Notes: generated from the letters alone by a model not told the origin. Shown: positions 35,216 through 46,019, counted from the first letter of the stretch. The stretch: 64,000 bases of DNA from Durusdinium trenchii (GCA_963970005.1 CAXAMN010021112.1:293868-357867), one strand, 5' to 3'. Numbers and translations: made by a program.

Positions 35216-35664
35216 CCACCTCTGTAACTAAGAGTTTCTGTTTTTCTCAACGTTTAAGTCGCAGGGGGCGTGACGGTCAATTTCCTAGTCACGCCGACGA
35301 AGCTAGGGAAATCGACTGGATGGAAGTTTGGACGCTAACTTCTGTACCTGCGCGGGTGAAAACTTTTGCACACGCTGTGACTCCACTTTTCCTTTTGTTG
35401 TTTCCATGGTGGTTGTTCGCATGATATCCCCAAAACAGGTTTCCTTAAATTTGGTAAAGTGCTAGCGCCTTTGTTAAACAGTTCTGTTCTTCGGACCCTT
35501 GCACCTTACCGTTCTTGCAATAAAGGGCTAATGAACTAGATTCCGCAGTCAAGTGAACAACTCCTTTGTTAAAACACCTTCAAGTGCTCCGACTCTTTCA
35601 CCTTTCGGTTCCATCGCCATTTTCCCTGGGAATTGAGTTAACTGCAAACCAATGTCAGAGTGTG
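35216..35664. repeat. Module A, copy A2
   Basis: Follows C1 directly through GTGTGTGTGT. Nearly identical to A1, with scattered single-base changes. One change in the pseudoknot region (GGTCAATTTCC instead of GGTCGATTTCC) breaks one pair without a compensating change. Confidence 0.9.
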
Positions 35665-35670
35665 CGTGTG

Positions 35671-35978
35671 TCAAAGCCTGTTTCCAAGGCTGCACACAAT
35701 GTCTAGTATGTAAAACTAATTTTAACAGCGCGAAAAAAAAGAGGCAGGGGGTGGTAGCAAGGCAGAGAGTCTACCACCAACGAAGACGCTCTCTAAGCCT
35801 TGGTGATACTGGGACTGATCATCCCAGCGTACCTGCACAAATTTTAAATTGCCTCGTCGCAGAAGCCCGTGCAGTCAATGTTTCACCCTTGTTAAACAAT
35901 ACAGTTGAAGCGGACTCCTCCACCTTTCCGTTTGCATGTCAAGGTCTAGTTTGCAGCCGGTATCGTATTCACTAGAGT
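35671..35978. repeat. Module B, copy B1
   Basis: Starts TCAAAGCCTG after a GT-type junction and ends TATCGTATTCACTAGAGT. Stems: AGCCT/AGGCT near the start, and CTGGGA/TCCCAG near 35807-35826. A frame across it gives a Cys-rich peptide, but copy B3 differs by length changes of one and three bases, so a conserved protein is unlikely. Its end holds a third version of the TTGTTAAACA to CACCTTTCCGTT repeat seen in module A. Confidence 0.9.
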
Positions 35979-35979
35979 G

Positions 35980-36630
35980 GGACTTCACTCCTGAACTTAG
36001 CTCTTGCGATGCACAATCCCACTGATTGGCAGAACTGCACGAGACTGCCGATTGAACGCCGCAGGGCTTAAACTGAGATCAGATCCAGCTCGGAATGTCA
36101 CACGTGAGCATGTTCAGAGCAGTTTCACTTGGCTAAGTAAACAAGACGGGATACCTGCATAGGTCGACTGTGTCATTCGGACGACTTCGGGTTTGCTCGA
36201 GGCTTTTAGGTTCAGGTAAAGAGTTGCTCGAGGTTTTGTAGGTTTCAGGCGAAACTGTAGCACCTTTTACCGGAAGGAGAGTCCGGAACGTGAACGACTA
36301 GGTAATCTCTTCTGGTTCTTTTGTTTTTCTTTCCTGCTGTTGCTTTTCGTTTTCTTGACAGGTTTGTCAGGATGATCTTCTCCCAAAAATGCTGGCAATG
36401 CCCCTGGCACGGGCAAATAGAACCCATAACAATAACGCGACTGTTGGGCGCATTTTGCCCGCTTCCATCATGAAGCTCCAAACCCAAGCCATGTGAGGGA
36501 TCGCATCCAAAGCAATGGTCACTTGGGAGATCAAGTCCGACTGCCCCGCGAGGTAGAGTTCCTGATGAAATGCATGATTTTTGGAAAGTGGTAAAGCTGA
36601 AAAACCATTAAACTAAACCAATCTGATCCT
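35980..36630. other. Spacer between module B1 and the gene remnant
   Basis: Contains a loose double copy of GCTCGAGG.TTTTAGGTT at about 36195-36245. No gene or module recognised. Confidence 0.45.
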
Positions 36631-36639
36631 AGTTGGGGA

Positions 36640-37091
36640 CTAGAAAAACAACTGCCGGCGATGCAGAAACCTAAGATCCGAGGTCTCTACAAGCTTCTGA
36701 GGAATCCCACTCGGAAACGGTTGGTAGCCATGAACCTCGTTGACCCCAAGCTTCTTGACAAGATGGTTGACCATCATCGCCTCATTCGTGATGTGCTCCA
36801 CGCGAAAAGAGTTCAGCTGCACTTTATAGGGACTGCTGTTTGGAGGCACAGCAGCGCCAGTCGAGCAAACCAGTTTGCCGGCCCCATGCTGACTAGAGAC
36901 AAACCATCCGGGCCAATCATCAGCTTCACTGGTGGGTCCAAAATCTCGCAGATCATGGTCAACTCCGGCAAGTTCAACTTCGAGGGCTGCGGCTGGGGCT
37001 TTTGGCTTCGGATCTGGCTTTTGGGCTTTGGCGTCGGATCTGGCTTCGGATCTGGTTTTGGCGGTGGGCCAGGAGCAGGAGTCTTAGGCAC
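36640..37091 (-). pseudogene. Minus-strand coding remnant, Pro/Lys-rich then mixed
   Basis: One frame reads a KPDPKPD-type Pro/Lys/Gln-rich stretch followed by LPELTMICEILDPPVK and GPANWFARLALLCLQTA. The protein-like signal then moves to another frame (VQLNSFRVEHITNEAMMVNH, then GYQPFPSGIPQKL) and ends at a stop at 36640. The shift near 36850 suggests a broken gene or an intron. Its opposite strand is also open over 36661-37164 but reads as Gly/Phe repeats. Not recognised. Confidence 0.3.
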
Positions 37092-37893
37092 CTCGGGTGG
37101 CCCCTTTGGTGTCGGAGCTTCGGCACGCCTTGTTCCGGAGCATCAGGCAGTGAAGTGGCAGTGAACCTGAGATCGTCGTGAAAGTTTGCCCTGAAGTGGC
37201 TAGAGCCTCGTCCGCATTTTTCCCTTAACAGCAAGCGTGCGGTCCAGAAGTTAGATCAAAAATAAGAAGGCAAGCGGCAGGGGTCCCTTCAATAAGGTCC
37301 CCTTCAAAGGGACCCTGACCTTCGACCCAGCAGACTGCCCTTGTCCGCATCTTTCCCCATCTGAGGTTTCAATTTTCAGGTTCGTTTTGCTTTTAGGTTG
37401 CGTAGGTTGGAGGCCATCGCTATTAGGGGAGCCTCCGTTCGAGTCGCGATGCCCTTTGTTCCTAGTTACTAGGCTCTCCCTTGGTTGGACTGTCACTTAA
37501 TTCTTACTTTTACGGGTTGTCCATCGAGATGTTCGTGCAAGAGTACCTGCGTTGATTGCTCCTGATTTTGTGAGTGACAGCTAAAGAAGGAGAAGCACAA
37601 ACTTTGGGCTTTTGGTCCCCGCTTGCATTGACCGTTGCCTTGCCTTTGTTTGGTCGTCTTGCCCCTATTCCCGAATTGCATTTGCAATCAAAGTTATATG
37701 AAAATTCAAGTATAAAAGTGATTTTCAAAACAACCTTAAATCAATCATTAAAACGACCCTGCTTGAGGCCTTTCTTTAGGTTTCGGTCAAAGGTGCGCCG
37801 AATGCGGCTTTATTTGAATGCCAGTGACGGCAATGCCTTCGGGCCACCCCAACCCACCCTCCCCCCTACCTCCTTGCCCCTGGCCTTGGTTGC

Positions 37894-38190
37894 TATCCCA
37901 CCCGCTATCTAGGGTAACAGAAGGAAATCGCACTCAACACACTTGTGTGTTGGTGCCTTTCCTTCTGTTTCTCCTGTCCTAGTCCCAGCTACCCGGGCGG
38001 TCTAAGACTAAAGTCCCGCTCGCTAACTATTGCATTTAATTCGTGAAACTAGAAGGCTTCGTAACTAGTGGGCCTCGTAACTACTGCTATCTTTCTCTCT
38101 TGCCCTCTTCGTTTGCTCTTTCTGTCTTTTCTTTCTCTTTCTAAGGCTTGTTAGGTGGCTAGTACTTTACTTGCGCGCCGCTATCGGCGT
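37894..38190. repeat. Module C, copy C2
   Basis: Same start (TATCCCACCCGCTATCTAGGG) and similar end (CGCCGCTATCGGCG) as C1, with moderate divergence in the TC-rich second half. It is followed by a GT run and a truncated module B. Confidence 0.9.
37906..38028. ncRNA. Candidate structured RNA (module C core, copy 2)
   Basis: Arms 37916-37942 and 37945-37969 form the same hairpin as copy 1. G-C at 34933/34948 is A-T here (37936/37951), and T-A at 34928/34952 is C-G here (37931/37955). The G-T pair 34918/34961 is A-T here. One pair is lost (C-C at 37929/37957). The second hairpin is kept (CGGGCGG 37994-38000, CCGCTCG 38016-38022), with its GAC/GTC stem intact and a changed loop. Confidence 0.5.
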
Positions 38191-38208
38191 GATGTGTGTG
38201 TGTGTGTG

Positions 38209-38264
38209 TCACAGCCTGTTTTTAAGGCTGCACACATTATCAAGTTTTTTAAACCAATTTTAAC
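38209..38264. repeat. Module B, truncated copy B2
   Basis: Follows C2 through a GT run. It reads CACAGCCTGTTTTTAAGGCT, CACACATTATCAAG, then AACCAATTTTAACC, matching the first 55 bases of B1 with the AGCCT/AGGCT stem kept and its loop changed. It breaks off into module C-type sequence. Confidence 0.75.
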
Positions 38265-38418
38265 CGTAGGGGCGGTAACTAGAGAGTCCGGTAACTAGTG
38301 GGCCTCGTCACTACCCCTACCTTTCTCTCTTGCCCTCTTCGCTTGCTCTTTTTCTTTGTCTGTCTTTCTAAGGCTTGTTAGGTGGCTAGTAATTCGTTTG
38401 GGCGCCAATATCGGCGTG
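38265..38418. repeat. Module C, partial copy C3
   Basis: Matches the second half of module C (GTAACTAGTGGGCCTCGTCA, TC-rich stretch, GGTGGCTAGTAATTCG) and ends CGCCAATATCGGCG before a GT junction. It lacks the hairpin core. Confidence 0.8.
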
Positions 38419-38433
38419 GTGTGTGTGCGTGTG

Positions 38434-38737
38434 TCAAAGCCTGTTTCCAAGGCTGCACACAATGTCTAGTATGTAAAACTAATTTTAACAGCGCGAAAAA
38501 AAAGAGGCAGGGGGTGGTAGCAAGGCAGAGAGTCTACCACCAACGAAGACGCTCTCTAAGCCTTGGTGATACTGGGACTGATCATCCCAGCGTACCTGCA
38601 CAAATCTTAATTGCCTCGCAGAAGCCCGTGCAGTCAATGTTTCACCCTTGTTAAACAATACAGTTGAAGCGGACTCCTCCACCTTTCCGTTTGCAAGTCA
38701 AGGTCTAGTTTGCAGCTGGTATCGTATTCACTAGAGT
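38434..38737. repeat. Module B, copy B3
   Basis: Nearly identical to B1 from TCAAAGCCTG to TTCACTAGAGT. The flanks differ completely at both ends (after the shared end, B1 continues GGGACTTCAC and B3 continues TCTTGCGAGC), which gives precise module borders. Confidence 0.9.
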
Positions 38738-38739
38738 TC

Positions 38740-39455
38740 TTGCGAGCAACTCTCTAAGTGTGTTGTGGAGCTTCAACCATCCCAAGTAAGTAAAAGTTAA
38801 ACATCGAAATACCCGAAACCACAAACAAACTGAAGACGTTCGCTGACAGCTCGTCCGCACGCTGAGTTCCCTATCACCTCTTTGTTCCCAGGCGAGCGCC
38901 GATGCCACCCACCTGTTGTTTCAATTGAACGGACCTGAAGGAGGTGAAGGAATTGGAGCGACAGCACAGGAGACCACCCCGATTCCAAAGGAGTCCCGAA
39001 GTGTATCTGGGAACCATGGGAGTCCAGTGGACGATTTCGGTCTTTTGTGTAAGCTGTGAACCCCCAACAAAGTGATTCGATGAAACATGTTTTTGAGCTG
39101 GAGTTCCAAAGGGACTATGATTACATATTTATGGAAGACCTCCAAACTCAGCCACTGTTGAACGGAAACACTATTGCGCGATAACCTCGCGGAAATGGCC
39201 CGCCGCACTCAAGAATTTCCACCTCCTCACAACTCTTCACAGCCAAATTCATCCCAAGATTCCCACCTTGAGTGTGCATGCTTGGGGATAATTTCCTATC
39301 CATGTCGCTTACCCTGATACTCGAAAATATGATCTTTCAAACAATTACACAACTACACATCAAAGACACATCGAACAGACTATCGTGCAAAAACACTCTT
39401 CTACCCGCATTTTCGGAGCCATGTTGCTGCAACCTGTGTGAGTAGATGTGTGTCC
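38740..39455. other. Intergenic, no gene recognised
   Basis: Ordinary sequence to the right of the module array; no motif or repeat noticed. Confidence 0.45.
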
Positions 39456-39458
39456 AGA

Positions 39459-39667
39459 AGTTGCGCAACATGTTGCGCAACAAACTACCTTAAAATCCTA
39501 AAATCCTAAGATTTCAGCACTACCCTAAAATCCTAAAATCCTAAAAATTCCAGACTACAACAATGAAGTCAAGGTTTGGACTAGTGCTGAAATCTTAGGA
39601 TTTTAGGGTAGTGCTGAAATCTTAGGATTTTAAGATTTTAGGACTTTGCGCAACATGTTGCGCAACT
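39459..39667. mobile_element. Long-armed foldback element with palindromic tips
   Basis: Both tips carry the palindrome GTTGCGCAACATGTTGCGCA. Inside them, copies of CCTAAAATCCTAA and GATTTCAGCACTACCCTA on the left are matched by TTAGGATTTTAGG and TAGTGCTGAAATC on the right. Arms are about 80-90 bases around a loop of about 40. No coding capacity. Confidence 0.8.
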
Positions 39668-39906
39668 TTTGCTTTTATTATCATCTGGTTTCCACCCAAG
39701 AGGTCTTCATTGACCACTGTTTCCTTTCTTATTGTAATATGTATATATATATATGGCACCCCCCACAATCCCTTCAACCAAACAATTATCTAAAACTTGT
39801 ACTTAAAAATCAATGTCAACATGTGCATAATTCACCGTAAATACCGCTGAAAAGTACAAAAGGGTAGGTCCCGGGGGGGGGACCATATATATATATATAT
39901 GTGTCT

Positions 39907-40004
39907 CCCTAGGGCTCCAAGTACCTGCTGAGAAGGTGTTTGGGGTGGGTGCCAGGAGGGTCCAGCCATACCGTACCTGAGAAGGCACGACTGGAGCCCT
40001 AGGG
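39907..40004. mobile_element. GGAGCCCTAGGG-ended palindromic element, copy 2
   Basis: Perfect 12-base inverted ends CCCTAGGGCTCC and GGAGCCCTAGGG. Inner palindromic pair TACCTGCTGAGAAGG and CCGTACCTGAGAAGG, with GGGGTGGGT in the middle as in the other copies. Confidence 0.8.
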
Positions 40005-40009
40005 TATTG

Positions 40010-41575
40010 ACCTCGTCCGTCCAAAACGCCTCTCCTGGACATCTTCGGCCAAAAATCGGAACTCGCGGCGGGCGGCGCCTCACAGGTCCGGGCGGAACTG
40101 GCTGGGGATGCGTAGTTGAGGGTCCACAAGGGTCGGATGGATGGTCTAAGTTAGATGTATCCCATTCCCTGTAACATTGGTAAGTCAACACTTTTCTCAA
40201 TGATCATGTTTAACGGATTCTTACAGGTACTGGAACACACACCCTATTCCCCAGGTTTACAGCGGCTAGCTCAACGTCATGCTGTATGACTCTTTGGAAG
40301 CCGGGAACACCCGATGGGATGACCTCCGAGGACACCCAAGGCGCTAGGCGCGGCTATGCGCCGTGCCACGTACGCGACCATGAATACTGGGACAACCCCG
40401 AGGACGAGGAAGCAACTGGCATGGCGAATGATTCGACTCTTAATGACATTTCACCCCCCCATGTCCATGGATTGCAAAACCTCTTCATTCATGCTTGGGG
40501 GGTTGAAACATCATCCATCTACCTTAAACAATTAGGGAAGGTTTCGTTCTCAATGCTACTGGCCTGCTCAGGCCTCTTCGAAACCTTTCCCTCCAAGAAA
40601 TGCTCAGGGCTTTCTGGAAAGCAACGGTTTTCCCGAAAGAACTATATAATTCGCTACATGTCACGACATGCAGGTCTGCAGGTCAGTGAAGGACCTCATT
40701 TGACTGGAGTTGATCATACAACGAGATACAAAAAACACTACTCACTATTCGGTTTTCAGTGACCAGGTCCAAACCTGGGTCAGACTGGACCGAGTTAGGG
40801 ATTTCATCGCGTCAAATAGCTTCAGGCTTGGAGAAGGTTCGGACGTCGACATGGCGGGCCCTGGACCTCCAGGGCCCCGGGGAGGCCTCGGGCGCCAGGT
40901 TTTGACCCACAGCCCTTTGACAGAAGAGAAGGGTCTTGACCCAATCCGGCGGGAACCCATGCCACGTCGAAGAACCTGACCGGCTGACCGTCCCCTGCCT
41001 CCGATGTGTAGTGCCTGTCGGGAAGTCGATGAAAGGGACTCATCCTGGTTCTTCAAAGTGACCGAACTTGATAACCTGGTTGGTTTGAGGTCACTTAAGC
41101 CTCCTAAGGGTCACGAAAAGGCACCTTCAAAAGGTCACTTTGATGGACGCATGTGATGGCGTAGTTAGACACCAGGACCGGGGAGTAGATCATGAAGATC
41201 CTTAAGAGAACAGTCAAGGGGTCGATAATGGAGACCGAGTCACGACCCGTTCTTGTTTGTCTGTAGTCTTTTGTCGTCTACTTTCTGCACCGCAAGGAGA
41301 CATGCTGGCTGAGTAAAGTTATTCAACTACTCCAAGAGACTCCAGAAGATCGATGGACCATGCAAACTATACCCTCTGGACAACAAACATATGTCTTCTT
41401 GCAACATCTCGTGTAATGTAAAGTCGGGATTAATAAATCCCCCTAGTTAACCCGAGCCCACAAAGCCGCCGGAAATTGCCCAAATTAAAAGTACTGGTGG
41501 TTGATTTCCCCCCGAATGGTCTAGTTTTCTACCAGAAATCCCCCCAGTTAACCCGAGCCCACAACCAGGTCAATT
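40010..41575. other. Intergenic, no gene recognised
   Basis: The longest frame (40286-40762, plus) has no motif. CCCCC.AGTTAACCCGAGCCCACAA occurs twice (about 41441 and 41533). Otherwise nothing seen. Confidence 0.45.
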
Positions 41576-41580
41576 TTTCG

Positions 41581-41715
41581 TACTACTACTGCTGCTGCTG
41601 CTGCTACTGCTACTGCTGCTGCTACTAGCTATTGCTGCTGCCACCACCTACCACCAACCACCAACCATCAACCACCAACCACCATCACCACCACCTACCA
41701 CCTGCCACCTACTAC
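41581..41715. repeat. Compound trinucleotide repeat
   Basis: TAC and TGC triplets followed by ACC/CCA variants (CACCTACCACC, CAACCACCAACC). Confidence 0.9.
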
Positions 41716-41911
41716 ATGTTTGATGAAATCCCCAAAACATGTCTAGGGCTCAGCGCCTATAAATTGCCTTATTACAAATATATAGAATAAACACAATCAT
41801 TTGACAAGCTCACAAAGGGTACCCCTCACAAGGGCCTATCTGCACTACTACCCCCTATTAATTTGATCCTGTGTCCCTGGCCTTTTGTTTGTGCTTGTTT
41901 AAACTTATTGT

Positions 41912-42008
41912 GACTACTACTACCACTACTGCTGCTGCTACTGCGACTACCACTACCACTACTGCTGCTGCTGCTCCTACTACTATTACTACTACTACTA
42001 CTACTACC

Positions 42009-42067
<59 letters not shown>
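41912..42067. repeat. ACT/CTG triplets then (CGACCA)n hexamers, left of gap
   Basis: Changes from ACT and CTG triplets to a regular ACCACG hexamer that runs into the assembly gap. True length is unknown. Confidence 0.95.
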
Positions 42068-42167
42068 NNNNNNNNNNNNNNNNNNNNNNNNNNNNNNNNN
42101 NNNNNNNNNNNNNNNNNNNNNNNNNNNNNNNNNNNNNNNNNNNNNNNNNNNNNNNNNNNNNNNNNNN
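42068..42167. other. Assembly gap of 100 N
   Basis: Exactly 100 N between repeat sequences, a conventional placeholder for a gap of unknown size. Confidence 0.99.
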
Positions 42168-42241
42168 TCACCACCCACCACCTACTTACCTACTTACCTA
42201 CTTACCTACTACCTACTACCGACGACGACTGCGACTACGAT
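42168..42241. repeat. CCA/ACCT repeat, right of gap
   Basis: CCACC units followed by ACTTACCT tetramer-type repeats and CGA/CTA triplets. The repeat type differs from the left side of the gap. Confidence 0.9.
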
Positions 42242-42474
42242 TGCTCCCTGAGCAGATTCAGGGGAAGTGGACCTCTTGGTCAGGTACCGACTTTCTCGAC
42301 CTTCCACGGTCGCATTACGGAAACTGGCTGAGCTAGCCTACACCTCGCATTACTCATCTCTGGCTGAATAGAAACCTTGACTCAAAGACCCATCGGTCTA
42401 GTTTGGTCATGGGTCAAGATCTGTCAACATGAGTGCATCGTACCCTGCAAACTGGGAGCCATGTCACCACGTGA

Positions 42475-42583
42475 CCCTATGGATCCACATACCTTCTGAG
42501 AAGGTGATTGGAGCCGCCACTGTTATCATTATGTAGGTTTGGAGGACCAACAATCTTCTGAGAAGGTATGCGAATACGTAGGG
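42475..42583. mobile_element. Short element of the ACCTTCTGAGAAGGT family, copy 3
   Basis: Starts CCCTATGGATCCACATACCT as in copy 2 and holds TCTGAGAAGGTGATTGGAG, then TGTAGGTTTGGAGG, then TCTTCTGAGAAGGTATGCG. The inverted right end is weaker (ATACGTAGGG). Confidence 0.75.
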
Positions 42584-42589
42584 TATCCT

Positions 42590-44180
42590 AGGGTGATATT
42601 GTAGCCGTAGCCGGTCTCCGAAGGCATCCACTGGACCGGTGTTTCCCCGCCTAGCTGTCCAACTGTCGCAAAGCTTGAGCCACGTGTTGCGTCCAAACCA
42701 ATCCCTTCATATCCCTTCCATATGGTTGATGGAGCCCCAGAACCTGTCTTAAGTAGAAATCCGTTTCCGGGCCACCGAGGGGTTGGGAAGCAAATCGTTT
42801 TGGTGTACCGTATACCGCCGTATACCCATTCCCTGTAGCAGTGGATGATGATGGTGCGTAAAGGCCTTTCTCTTAGACAAGCTAGTACAGAAAAAGTGTA
42901 CATTTGTCTACCGAGTGTTACAGGTCAGTTGAGACATCCCCAATCGTCATCGTCTGGTATGTCATCGAACCCTTGCTGAGTGGAAGCATCGAACCTCATG
43001 TCGATGGACAAATCACCCTTTGGCCGCCAAGTGCAAGTGCAAGTCTTCGATATCCTCCAAGAATCTGTATCACCCATGTCTTAGCCCAGTAAAACCAGGG
43101 ACATGGACCAAGTGAATTCACTGATTCTTTGGCCTAAGTTCCAGATATGTTCCAGTCACATGGAGCATCTGTCCTCTCTCAACCGCCTCTTTTTCTGTGG
43201 CCGCCGGGCCCGCGCGCTCTGCGCGGTGCAACCGCGGCCGGCTTGGCCGCTTGCCGCGGTCATGTTCGTGCGGCCACGGGGGTTGTCCGACGCGTGGCCG
43301 ACGCATGGCCGACCTGGCCAAAGTTTTGAAGGAAGAACCATGAAATGAAAGAGCTGTGTATTGAATGAATGAGCACATTCTCATATGATAAGGTCATATG
43401 ATGATCATACGTATGATAAAGCATTGTGATGAAAAGAAGTAGATATGCCCAAGATATCCCAAGATCTATATCTTACCGAAAAAGATCGATTCGTCTCATT
43501 TCTACTCTACGATTATAGTGTCGTAAAGGTTTTGGCGTTGAAACAACTATAAGTGACTAAGGCTGCATCCCAGCACATGTCCTTTAACAAATCATCAGAA
43601 TCAGTTGCTCCGCTACAGCACACAGGTAGTCAATACACATGTTCCATAATGTTTCGTACTGACTTTAAGCTGAAGTCCCAATCTTCATCCTGTCCCAACC
43701 ATTCACAACCACTGATCATCAAAGCGTCTCTACCCAAACCGAAGCTAGGGGAATAGCGGATTCCCCACCAGTCATTGAGTCTACACCTCATCTGGACATC
43801 TGGGGTATGAAATATCGAACATCTTTGAATCTGTAGCCTGTACTGATCCTTCAGGGACAAACCCCGCTATTCGTTGGGCTCAACTGGCTCCTCATCCAAC
43901 TCCCTCATACGAAGGTGATAAGCCTCAGCTGTTCACCATCGAGCAGTTTCTGGCCGTTTTGTCTACTGACCAATCTGTCAGACATGTATCAGCTTATAGG
44001 CATCTGGATGTCGTAGGGATTCCCTCAGGATGTCTGACAGTCTGAAATCCAGCACTTCGAGACTCTGAATCTTCGCATAGAAACTCGAGGTGTTTGTTTG
44101 ACGTTTCTCCTCCCAATACGATTGGTCGCTGCCGCCCAGCCGAAAACCAACGACTCTCAACTCCCGTCCCAGCCGCTGGG
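42590..44180. other. Intergenic with a CpG-rich patch
   Basis: 43198-43320 is sharply richer in G, C and CpG (GCGCGCTCTGCGCGGTGC, GGCCGACGCATGGCC) than its surroundings. No gene is clear on either strand there. A plus-strand frame near 43860-44035 is protein-like but unrecognised. Confidence 0.45.
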
Positions 44181-44185
44181 TCCGC

Positions 44186-44404
44186 GTGTTTAACCGGGTC
44201 AAAGCGAGGCTTGAGGCTCCCGGGTTTGGGCTCACGGTGTTCATCTCTGACGGACGACTTTGGGAAAGAGACGTTTTAAGAGAAGAGCTACGTTTTTTGA
44301 AAGCATTGCTCAGAAGACCCAGAGATATGGGTTGGGTTGACCATGAAGACCATGAACGTCTTAAGCATTTTCTAGGGCAACAACATTTAGATCACCTGAA
44401 TTAA
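44186..44404 (+). CDS. Hypothetical C-terminal exon
   Basis: 72 codons ending at a stop, with helix-like charged composition (LREELRFLKALLRR, then DHERLKHFLGQQHLDH). There is an internal ATG, but the true start is probably upstream through a splice site. Not recognised. Confidence 0.25.
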   Translation: MFNRVKARLEAPGFGLTVFISDGRLWERDVLREELRFLKALLRRPRDMGWVDHEDHERLKHFLGQQHLDHLN

Positions 44405-44939
44405 GGAATTACAAATCACCTCCTCGTGTGTCAAGGAATGAACACTCAAGATCTTGCCAAACATCTTCAGGCCCCACTCGTGCGCGTATCTTGAGAAATG
44501 CGACTAAGAACTTTACTGGACTCATTGACCAGGACCTCACTCTGGTTCCCACCATTAGAAGCTATCAGTTTCAAGTCCATCCCACATCATCCTACAGGTG
44601 CAAGACCTGGCCGCCCCCACCGGGAAGGCTTTTCCGATCTATTCATCCATTTGGAATCTAAGGGCTTGAAGGTCGTTGGATAAAAAGTCTACACCTCATC
44701 GCTCTAAACCGCTACAGTAGATGGCTGGCTCCAAGATGTCTTGCTGGCCAGAAACGGTCTGTAGCCTGCGCGCACGCCCAACTCTGCACCGCCTTAGCGC
44801 GCGCAGGTGCGCCAGGAAGTCAAGACTTCCAAGTTTCAACAAAGACTGGTTCATCTTCGCGAAGGCTGGGTCTGTTCAATCCTCCCTCAAGAACCATAAA
44901 GAGGCAATTCGAATGGTACGTCTGACGAAACAGCCTACT

Positions 44940-45033
44940 CCAGACACTGCATGGGACTGCCATATATGCTTACATTGGGGTGGTTTTGGGGCTCAATGGG
45001 GTGGCATATATGGCAGTCCCATGGAGTGTCTGG
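44940..45033. mobile_element. MITE-like element, CAGACACT-CCATGGGACTG family, main copy
   Basis: Arms of 29 bases with one mismatch: left begins CCAGACACTGCATGGGACTG, right ends CAGTCCCATGGAGTGTCTGG. The loop has CATTGGGGTGGTTTTGGGG, also found in the partial copy at 49506-49563. Confidence 0.85.
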
Positions 45034-45039
45034 GTACGG

Positions 45040-45905
45040 AGAAAAGCACTCTCAATCAAACCTCCCAACGAAAGAGTGACATGATATGACCCAAAGAAAA
45101 CGGATGTTTGGACTCCGCTTACTTGGGCTGGACTCACCACTTCAACTTTGAGGGCCACTTTTGAGTGCAGCAAACAGATTTCAACAGAACTCCATCTCAG
45201 AGTTCAACGGCCTCCACCACGGACACCCCGCTGCACCGCGCCCGGGCCACCGAGGTGCCAAGAGGGAGGAGGGCCACCGCCCTGCAAGCTGGGCAGTGCC
45301 TCCGGCGGTCGTCGTTTCAACGTCCGACCGTCCACCTGGTCCTGGGTCGGTCCGGTCACGTAGAGCTTGGGCGTGACGTTTGGACCAAAAAATGGGTTTG
45401 ATGTGGCGTTTTTCCTGAGATTGTGTGAAGGGTTTTGGCAGATGTGGCATTAAGCAGCTTAACTATTAAAGTTATAGTTTAACTATATTATATATAGTCT
45501 CACAAAGAATCCTCTACAATCAAGTGTTGTCTGGCTTCACATCGTTGAATCTTGGCATCGCCCTTGGGGTGTAGATCTATGCACCACCGAAGCTGCCTGA
45601 GTCTTTGTCGTCACCTTCATCCCAGCAACCCTAATGTAAAAAGCAGCTGCTTTTCTCCTACCTATAAGAACCCCTCAGTGTGCCCACACTGTTTCGGGGA
45701 AAATAAAAATAACCCGCATCCGGACTTGACATGATGTGATCCAAGAATCATGTGGTACCTACTGCTTGCATGCTTCCACGAACTGACCATGCCGCCCTTC
45801 GTGGCCGAACGTCACACCGTAGACCCGAACTGACCATAAGGGGCTGAAAAAGAAGGTGACCGAAGACCGAAGCACCTGGGATCTCAAAGGTTCACTTTGA
45901 TGAAC
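45040..45905. other. Intergenic, no gene recognised
   Basis: A GC-rich patch at 45210-45370 opens several frames on both strands; none has a motif. Confidence 0.4.
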
Positions 45906-45910
45906 CAGGT

Positions 45911-46014
45911 ACACTCCGACTAATATGGAAGTGGTAATATCTGTTCCGAAAGACTACAGTACTTTCCTTTACGAACAGGGGGTTTTACACTTCCATGTTA
46001 GTGAGTCGGAGTGT
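45911..46014. mobile_element. MITE-like element, ACACTCCGACT family, short copy
   Basis: Left ACACTCCGACTAATATGGAAG, trimmed to ACACTCCGACT plus ATGGAAGTG after a short gap, pairs with CACTTCCAT and AGTCGGAGTGT on the right. About 104 bases, noncoding. Confidence 0.8.
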
Positions 46015-46019
46015 ATTAG

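Noticed and set aside
35652..35975. Cys-rich peptide frame in module B (also in B3)
   Set aside because: Copies B1 and B3 differ by one- and three-base length changes inside the frame, so it is not conserved as protein; module B reads better as noncoding.
41858..42251. Long Thr/Val-rich frames across the gap
   Set aside because: They translate a triplet repeat and the 100 N gap.
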